The notes under the pieces: model-generated
Databases searched by the model: none
The model's input: only the letters and a program-made list of their open reading frames with translations
Told to the model about the DNA's origin: nothing
Translations under genes and position numbers: made by a program
Assembly: GCA_002344215.1 (NCBI GenBank)
Contig: DDSV01000024.1
Location: forward strand, 11,474-75,473
DNA length: 64,000 bases
Direction of reading: 5' to 3'
DNA from: Akkermansiaceae bacterium UBA2381
Lineage (GTDB): Bacteria; Verrucomicrobiota; Verrucomicrobiia; Verrucomicrobiales; DEV007
In this document: piece by piece, positions 58,224-64,000 of the stretch
Numbering within the stretch: the stretch's first letter is position 1
How the letters are laid out: each line of letters begins with the position of its first letter

Positions 58224-61064
58224 TCACCAATAGACATAGTGGAGAAATCGCTCCCTGTCCTCCCGGGAGAGCTTCTCGACATCTTCGACGAGATAGCGAT
58301 TCCCGTTGGTATCCGTCATCAGTTTCCCCCGCTCTCCGAAGTCGCTGACACTGCCCGCGGTCCAGCGCATCGTGAAGGACATTCGGCTTCCCGCCGCCTC
58401 GACATCGAGGTCGAGGTAGCCGTGTTCGAGACGCAGGGCATGGACACGGGTGATGACACGGAGGAGGTAGCGCCGCTTCAGGGCGAGCGAGATCAACCCG
58501 GCGATATCAGGCGACCAGCCCTGCAAATCCCGGATGACACCCCACTCCTTGTCATCCCCTTCCGGCGACCAGTAGCGGACACTGAGGTATTTGTCAGGAT
58601 GGGTTGCGGGGAAAGCCCGCACAAAAAAGACGCGCAGCGGGTTTTCGTTTCCGTTCTGACCGGCGGCAAAGACTTCACCGTCTTTCTGGAAAAAGGACAC
58701 TTCTCCCTGCTCCAGCCAACGGATGGCGGGCCCGCCGGCATTCAAAGCTTCGGCCTCGTCTTCCGCGACTTTCTCCGACTCCTCGTGGTGGACGAGGAGT
58801 TTGTCCACATTGGGATCCTTCGAGACCTGCGTCTGAATTTTCACGAGGCGGGCGTAGATGCCATCCTCATCGATCAGCTCGGCATGGCTGCCCGACTCGG
58901 CGATACGCCCCCGGTCAAACACGAGAATTCGATCCGCGTTCCGCAGGGTCGAGAGACGGTGGGCGATGGCAATGGTGGTACGTCCCTTTACGAGGACGCT
59001 GAGGGCGTCCTGGATGCTCTTCTCCGCCTCGGCGTCGATGCTGCTGGTGGCTTCGTCGAGGACGAGGATCTTCGGATCGTAGAGCAAGGTCCGCGCAATC
59101 GAAAGTCGCTGTTTTTCCCCGCCGGAGAGACCCGAACCGCCCTCACCGAGCAGGGTTTCATAGGCGAGGGGTTTGTTGCAGATGAAGTCGTGGGCTCCCG
59201 CCGCCTTCGCCCGCTCAAGGGCGGTTTCGATGGATGTCTCGGGCGTTCCGTAGGAAAGGTTCTTCCAGATCGTCCCCCGGAAGAGAAAGGAATCCTGCAG
59301 AACAACACCCAGATGCCGGCGCAGTTCACTGAGGGAGAGATCCCGAAGATCAATTCCGTCGATCTTCACCGCTCCACCCTGAGGATCATAGAATCTCCCT
59401 AACAAGTTCACCATGGTTGTCTTGCCCGATCCGCTGCGACCGACGATGCCGACCATTTCACCGGGGGCGACCTGAAAGGTGATATCCTTGAGGACGGGCT
59501 GATTGATGTCGTAACCGAAGGTGACCCGGTCGAACTCAATCGCTCCACGTTGTTCCGTCCAGGGAATGGCAATGCCCGGATCGGCAATGGCGACGGGTGA
59601 GTCGAGCAACTCCATGACGCGCTTGCTTCCGGAGAGAAAGCTGGTGAGCCAGGTCGTGAAATGGGAGAGCGCTCCGAGCGGCGCGTAGAACATCGCGAGG
59701 TAGGCAAGGAAGGCGATGAGTTCCCCTAGAGTCATTCCGTCACCAATGACATCCCGGCCTCCGACATACCAGACGATGAGACCACCGAGGCTGAAGACAA
59801 TCTGCATCGAGGCCGAATATCTCGCATTCGCATTCTCCACCCAGACACGCCAGTCACGGAGGTATTCCGCCGCATTCGTGAACTTCGTTTTTTCCCGCTC
59901 CTCCTGGGCGAAGGCCTTCACTACACGAATGCCGCTGAGCATCCCGCTGAGCGCGACCATCTGTTTTGCCGAGGCGTCCCACAGTCGATAGTAGCGGGGA
60001 TAGACTTTCCTCCAGAAAACCCAGGTGCCCAGAAACACGAGAGGCACGGGAATGAGGGTGAAAAGGGCCAGCTTCGGATTGAGCCAGAAGAGCATCGCCC
60101 CGACCCCGACAAGCTGAGCAATCTGGAGGAGGAAGCCTCCTGTCAGTTGCTGCATCAATCCATGGAGCACTTCACTGTCATGCGCGACGCGACTGATCAG
60201 CGAACCGACCTCATGGCGATCATAATAGGACACCGCCATGTTCTGGAGTTTACCAACCATCTGCTTGCGCAGATTGCAGGTGATGCCCGCGCCGATCAGG
60301 GACGAAAGCTGGCCCTTAATGACCCCAACCACGGACAGGAGAACCCTCGACAAGGCCAGGGCGAGGACCACAAAGAGGAGCGCCTTCTGCACCTCCAGTT
60401 CCGACAGTTTTCCCTGGTCCATCAGCAGGTGATCGACCATGTATTGCTGCAGCTTCGGCGGGACGAGTTCCGCCACCACGCCGAGCACCGTCAGGAGGAT
60501 AACGATGAGGCCACTTCTTGAAAAGGGGCGGATAAGCTCCCAGACCCGGCCCAGAATTTTTCCCTTGGGCAGGCATCGCGGGCAGGTGTCGTGGTCTTTG
60601 CCGAGGCGCAGATGACAGGACGGACAAGCGGGAGGATCCAGGGCGATTTCTCCGTCAGGAGGATCTCCGCCGCTTCCTTCGTTCGCCTCTTCCCCGGATC
60701 CGGCTTTTCCGGCAAGTCTCTCAATTCGGCGCGAGACCTGATGAAAGCGTTCAGAAAGAGCGTTGGAGAAGCCGAGAATATCGCGCCACTCTCCGCCCAT
60801 TTTTAGCTGAAGAATCCCGCATCCGACACAAGCGATCGTCCGGGCTGCTTCGATCCCGCCGGTATCCACAGTCAGGATGACCTCCCGATTTGGCTCTTTT
60901 ACCAGCGAGATCTGATCGGGTCCGCAGATCAGCCACTGCTTCTCATTTTCTCCCAGCAGGGAGATGTCGGTATCGATGATTAACTCTGTCGGGGATTCAT
61001 CGCTTTGATGAGGCTTCGAGAGGGTGGCATTTGGTCCGCAGGGGGACAGTGTAAGGGTATTCAA
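58224..61064 (-). CDS. ABC transporter (permease-ATPase) with N-terminal zinc-ribbon region and C-terminal DUF1854
   Basis: The 946-residue protein is a type I exporter half-transporter. Residues 1-115 are an unrecognised beta-rich part (KQWLICGPDQISLVKEPNRE). A four-cysteine zinc ribbon follows (Cys147, Cys150, Cys161, Cys164; CPSCHLRLGKDHDTCPRC). The membrane domain spans about 185-460. The ATPase has Walker A GRSGSGKTT, LSGGEKQRLSIART signature and ILVLDEATSSID Walker B. From about residue 800 a DUF1854-type tail (FFVRAFPATHPDKYLSVRYW and LMTDTNGNRYLVEDVEKL) follows. DUF1854 proteins occur separately next to cyanophycin-type ABC transporters in proteobacteria; a fusion with a zinc ribbon is notable. 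The substrate is unknown. Confidence 0.82.
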   Translation of the reverse strand: MNTLTLSPCGPNATLSKPHQSDESPTELIIDTDISLLGENEKQWLICGPDQISLVKEPNREVILTVDTGGIEAARTIACVGCGILQLKMGGEWRDILGFSNALSERFHQVSRRIERLAGKAGSGEEANEGSGGDPPDGEIALDPPACPSCHLRLGKDHDTCPRCLPKGKILGRVWELIRPFSRSGLIVILLTVLGVVAELVPPKLQQYMVDHLLMDQGKLSELEVQKALLFVVLALALSRVLLSVVGVIKGQLSSLIGAGITCNLRKQMVGKLQNMAVSYYDRHEVGSLISRVAHDSEVLHGLMQQLTGGFLLQIAQLVGVGAMLFWLNPKLALFTLIPVPLVFLGTWVFWRKVYPRYYRLWDASAKQMVALSGMLSGIRVVKAFAQEEREKTKFTNAAEYLRDWRVWVENANARYSASMQIVFSLGGLIVWYVGGRDVIGDGMTLGELIAFLAYLAMFYAPLGALSHFTTWLTSFLSGSKRVMELLDSPVAIADPGIAIPWTEQRGAIEFDRVTFGYDINQPVLKDITFQVAPGEMVGIVGRSGSGKTTMVNLLGRFYDPQGGAVKIDGIDLRDLSLSELRRHLGVVLQDSFLFRGTIWKNLSYGTPETSIETALERAKAAGAHDFICNKPLAYETLLGEGGSGLSGGEKQRLSIARTLLYDPKILVLDEATSSIDAEAEKSIQDALSVLVKGRTTIAIAHRLSTLRNADRILVFDRGRIAESGSHAELIDEDGIYARLVKIQTQVSKDPNVDKLLVHHEESEKVAEDEAEALNAGGPAIRWLEQGEVSFFQKDGEVFAAGQNGNENPLRVFFVRAFPATHPDKYLSVRYWSPEGDDKEWGVIRDLQGWSPDIAGLISLALKRRYLLRVITRVHALRLEHGYLDLDVEAAGSRMSFTMRWTAGSVSDFGERGKLMTDTNGNRYLVEDVEKLSREDRERFLHYVYW

Positions 61065-61224
61065 TTCTTGGTATCTGAGGCGGCGCTCTAGTGAGAATAG
61101 TGTCAGTCACCGGCGGACTTCATTACAAATTGGGTCTCCGTTTGTAGATTGAAAAGAACGAAGACTTGATCTTGTGCGGAATTCTCATTGCCTGCGGGGC
61201 AGGTTCCATTATTACATTCCAGTT

Positions 61225-62619
61225 ATGCTGAACTGGATCTGGATGGGAATGATTGTCGTGGGCGTCTTCGTCGCCGGGATCATGGGACGTTTCACGGGCG
61301 ACGACGGGATAGTCGAAGGAATGTTCGACTCAATCGAGAAGGGTGTCGTCGGTTTGGTCATCCCCCTGAGTGCGATCATGATGCTCTGGCTTGGGATCAT
61401 GCGGCTCGGTGAAAAATCAGGCATGATCCAGGCAGTGGCCCGGTTTTTCCGTCCGCTCACGAAGTGGCTCTTTCCCGAAGTGCCCTCTGATCACCCGGCC
61501 ATGAGCGCGATGGTGATGAACTTCGCCGCGAATCTCCTTGGCCTCGGCAACGCGGCAACCCCTCTCGGGCTGAAGGCAATGCAGCACCTCGACGAGCTGA
61601 ATCCGAACAAGGGCACGGCAACCAACTCGATGTGCACCTTCCTTGCCATCAACACAAGTTCGGTCACTCTGATTCCCGCGACCGCGGTGGCCATGCTCGC
61701 TGCGCGTGGAGTCACCGAACCCTATGCCATCGTCGGGACAACCCTCCTGGCCAGCATCTTTTCCACTGCGGTGGCTATCCTTGCGGTAAAGAGCTTCGAG
61801 AAGATGCCGGTCTTTAATCGTTCCCAGCCTCTCCCGCCCGAAACCGCCACGGAAGCGGAGGCGGCGGCAGTCCCTGCGGATCCGGCAATCCCTGCTCTCT
61901 CAAGAAGGGCCTGTTTCCTCCTCGGCCTTGTCGGTCTGATCTTCGCAGGAATTGTCTACCTGGAAACCTTTCCCGCCCAACGCACCGCCCTCCAGGAAAC
62001 GCTCGGATTGCGCGACGCGGTGTTGCGTCTCGATGCCGAACCACCCAAGCCCGCGGAGAATCCAGTGACCGCGACACCACCCATCTGGCAACTCGGAGTC
62101 TCTGCGGTATCGGTCGTGGCGATTCCCTTCATCATCGTCTTCTTCATTATTTTCGCCGCTCTCAAGAGGGTTCCGGTTTATGAGGAATTTGTTGAGGGTG
62201 CCAAGGAAGGCTGGTCCGTGGCGGTGCGCATCATGCCTTTTATCGTCGCGATGCTCGCCGCCCTCGCGATCCTCAGGAATTCAGGCACCCTGATGCTCCT
62301 CCAGGATCTGCTCCGCCCGGCACTTGAGCTGGTGAAGTTTCCCGTCGAGCTCCTTCCCATGGCATTGATGCGACCACTCAGCGGCAGCGGCAGCCAGGGA
62401 GTCCTCGCCGAACTGCTGGCAAGCGAAACCATTCCAAATGTGATCAAATACATGGGCGCCACGATGTATGGCTCATCCGAGACGACCTTCTACGTGCTCG
62501 CCGTCTACTTCGGTTCGGTCGCGGTGCGCCGAACCCGCCACGCCCTTGCTGCAGGTCTCGTCGCGGATGCAGCCGGCGTGGTCTCGTCCGTGGTGGTCTG
62601 CCAAATGATGTTCGGGTAG
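61225..62619 (+). CDS. Fused SpmA-SpmB-like membrane protein (nucleoside recognition domain family)
   Basis: The 464-residue protein has the nucleoside-recognition (Gate) domain of spore maturation proteins SpmA and SpmB in one chain. The first half has WMGMIVVGVFVAGIMGRFTG, VVGLVIPLSAIMMLWLGIMR and the conserved NFAANLLGLGNAATPLGLKA with TNSMCTFLAINTSSVTLIPA. The second half (LGVSAVSVVAIPFIIVFFII, VAVRIMPFIVAMLAALAILR and LLPMALMRPLSGSGSQGVLA) matches SpmB. The name is historical; non-spore-formers have these proteins with unknown transport roles. The ATG at 61225 is chosen over an upstream frame. It diverges from the ABC gene, and its stop is two bases from the convergent sensor kinase. Confidence 0.85.
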   Translation: MLNWIWMGMIVVGVFVAGIMGRFTGDDGIVEGMFDSIEKGVVGLVIPLSAIMMLWLGIMRLGEKSGMIQAVARFFRPLTKWLFPEVPSDHPAMSAMVMNFAANLLGLGNAATPLGLKAMQHLDELNPNKGTATNSMCTFLAINTSSVTLIPATAVAMLAARGVTEPYAIVGTTLLASIFSTAVAILAVKSFEKMPVFNRSQPLPPETATEAEAAAVPADPAIPALSRRACFLLGLVGLIFAGIVYLETFPAQRTALQETLGLRDAVLRLDAEPPKPAENPVTATPPIWQLGVSAVSVVAIPFIIVFFIIFAALKRVPVYEEFVEGAKEGWSVAVRIMPFIVAMLAALAILRNSGTLMLLQDLLRPALELVKFPVELLPMALMRPLSGSGSQGVLAELLASETIPNVIKYMGATMYGSSETTFYVLAVYFGSVAVRRTRHALAAGLVADAAGVVSSVVVCQMMFG

Positions 62620-62621
62620 GT

Positions 62622-64000
62622 TCAGGAGGAGAGAGCGACCCCGTCAAGTGCCGAACGCAGGGTGCCCAGCAGGTCATCCGGCAGGTAGGGCTTCCCGATG
62701 AAAATAGAATCGTCAGGGAACGCCACATCTCCCCGGAAAATCTCGGCGCTGTAACCGCTGGTATAGATCACCTTTAGTTCTGGCCTTTGTTCCTGCAATC
62801 GACGGGCCAGTTCGTGCCCCGATACTCCTTCGGGCATGACTAGGTCGGTGAGGAGAAGATCGATTTCAGCTGATCGCTCCTCCCATATCTCAAGTGCTTT
62901 TTTCCCGCTCCCCGCTTCGATGACACGGTAGCCATGCATCGTCAGGAGACGGCGTCCGATGACACGCACCATCTCCTCATCCTCAACGAGGAGGATGGTT
63001 TCCTTCCCTTGATGGGATCGCTGCATTTCTCTCTTTCCGCCCTGCTTCGCAGTGATCTCTGATAGCGGAACGTTCCGGGTCGGGATCCACACGGTAAAGC
63101 AGGCCCCTTCGCCCGGAGTGCTCTCCACGGTCACCCATCCATCATGCTGTTCGACAATCCCGAAGACAGTGGCGAGTCCGAGTCCGGTACCTTTCCCAAC
63201 CTCCCTCGTCGTAAAGAAAGGATCAAAGATCCGGGGGAGATTTTCGGGCGCGATCCCTTCGCCGGTATCACGAACGTCGATACACAAGTAATTGCCCGGG
63301 GTGGCCCGAAAGTGGGCCTTTGACGAAACTTCATCCAGAACTTCCAACCGGGTCTCAATCGTGAGTATTCCACCCTGAGGCATCGCGTCCCTGCCATTGA
63401 CCGCAAGGTTCAGAAGTACCTGCTCCAGCATACTTTGATCAGCACGAATAACGGGTGAGGGAGAGGCGTAAACTGTCTCAAGACGAATGTCCTCGCCGAT
63501 CAGGCGACCCAACATTCTGGCAATGGCTTCAACAATGCGGTTCGCTTCAAAAACGGTGGCCTGCATGGGCTGCTGGCGACTGAAGGCGAGAAGTTGGCTG
63601 GTCAGGCTCGACGCCCGCTCGCTCGCCGTAAGAATCTCGGCAAGGGGATGCTGGTGATCTGCTCCTGGCAACAATTCTGTTTGAAGAAGGCTCGCATTGC
63701 CCTGAATCACCGTCAGGAGATTGTTAAAATCATGAGCCACTCCTCCGGCCAGTTGCCCGATCGCCTGCATCTTCTGGGACTGGCGCAGTTTCTCTTCGAG
63801 ATTCCGCTGCCCGGTGATGTCGCGGGCGAATATGTTGAGCGCAACTCCCATCTCCGCAGGCAGCCGTGACACTGAGAGTTCAGCCGGAAAGGTGGATCCA
63901 TCGGCACGGACCGCCTCCACCTCGAACCGGGCTCCGGGACTGCCTTTTCTTCGATGCACCTTTTTCACATGATCGGACAGCGTGGGAAGAAATTGCTTCA
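62622..64000 (-). CDS. Hybrid sensor histidine kinase with PAS and receiver domains (N-terminus beyond window)
   Basis: The frame enters from the right edge and is open across it, so the start lies outside. The visible part begins with the end of a PAS domain (FEVEAVRADGSTFPAELSVS and NIFARDITGQRNLEEKL). A HisKA domain has the phospho-acceptor His in GQLAGGVAHDFNNLLTVIQG. The ATPase has N-box VNGRDAMPQGGILTI, IDVRDTGEGIAPENL and GKGTGLGLATVFGI. A receiver domain closes the chain, with the acceptor Asp in LLLTDLVMPEGVSG and the Lys in FIGKPYLPDDLL. A GTG at 63966-63968 is possible but unlikely as the real start because PAS sequence continues upstream. Convergent with the SpmAB gene. Confidence 0.92.
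   Translation of the reverse strand, partial: KQFLPTLSDHVKKVHRRKGSPGARFEVEAVRADGSTFPAELSVSRLPAEMGVALNIFARDITGQRNLEEKLRQSQKMQAIGQLAGGVAHDFNNLLTVIQGNASLLQTELLPGADHQHPLAEILTASERASSLTSQLLAFSRQQPMQATVFEANRIVEAIARMLGRLIGEDIRLETVYASPSPVIRADQSMLEQVLLNLAVNGRDAMPQGGILTIETRLEVLDEVSSKAHFRATPGNYLCIDVRDTGEGIAPENLPRIFDPFFTTREVGKGTGLGLATVFGIVEQHDGWVTVESTPGEGACFTVWIPTRNVPLSEITAKQGGKREMQRSHQGKETILLVEDEEMVRVIGRRLLTMHGYRVIEAGSGKKALEIWEERSAEIDLLLTDLVMPEGVSGHELARRLQEQRPELKVIYTSGYSAEIFRGDVAFPDDSIFIGKPYLPDDLLGTLRSALDGVALSS

Noticed and set aside
61122..61150. Short inverted repeat (TACAAA / TTTGTA) between the ABC and SpmAB genes
   Set aside because: The arms are only six bases. It could be an operator, but chance is a sufficient explanation.

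Overview
The window is a high-GC bacterial chromosome segment that looks like phylum Verrucomicrobia (PVC group). The reasons are inference from gene content: a DUF1501 / DUF1549-DUF1553 pair, an exported FAD oxidoreductase of the type common in Planctomycetes and Verrucomicrobia, a Planctomycete-style ECF sigma factor next to a WD40-bearing Ser/Thr kinase with a DWG in place of DFG, a probable PPi-type PEP carboxykinase, and many long, low-complexity exported proteins.

Layout. 1-10.5 kb is a minus-strand core block transcribed in the order tRNA-Thr, tuf, tRNA-Trp, secE, nusG, rplK, rplA, rplJ, rplL, rpoB, rpoC. rpoC is cut by the window edge exactly at its catalytic NADFDGD motif. A promoter candidate lies upstream of tRNA-Thr, and hairpin terminators or attenuators follow tuf and rplL. 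10.5-24.2 kb is mixed housekeeping: a YmdB-type phosphoesterase, a cell-wall amidase, the 1161-residue probable PPi-PEPCK, an FAD enzyme, a QueD-like protein, IspD, a YqeY protein, a histone-deacetylase-like hydrolase, and small membrane or exported proteins. 24.2-36.4 kb holds a GH39 glycosidase, the DUF1501/DUF1549-DUF1553 pair, a lipoprotein translationally coupled to PBP2, UvrC, and a Tat-exported Mn-type superoxide dismutase with a clear intrinsic terminator.

36.7-53.8 kb is the most unusual part. Eight consecutive minus-strand genes encode exported or membrane-anchored proteins: a SPOR-domain protein with two beta repeats; a VHL-beta-like plus CAP/PR-1 protein; a VHL-beta-like plus chagasin-type inhibitor protein; a 1780-residue protein with carboxypeptidase-regulatory-like domains and a long Gln-rich coiled coil; an 1156-residue anchored protein with Pro/Gly repeats; a subtilisin fused to a formylglycine-generating-enzyme-like domain; and two small exported proteins that share a duplicated leader and signal peptide. 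The protease, the cysteine-protease inhibitor and the structural proteins suggest a cell-surface or periplasmic assembly, but no function is proven.

54-64 kb carries an ECF sigma factor and a membrane Ser/Thr kinase on the plus strand (the kinase has a palindromic insertion in its activation segment), an ABC exporter fused to a zinc ribbon and DUF1854, a fused SpmA-SpmB membrane protein, and a hybrid sensor kinase truncated by the window end. Two copies of a REP-like hairpin element lie in intergenic DNA at 23.5 and 36.6 kb.
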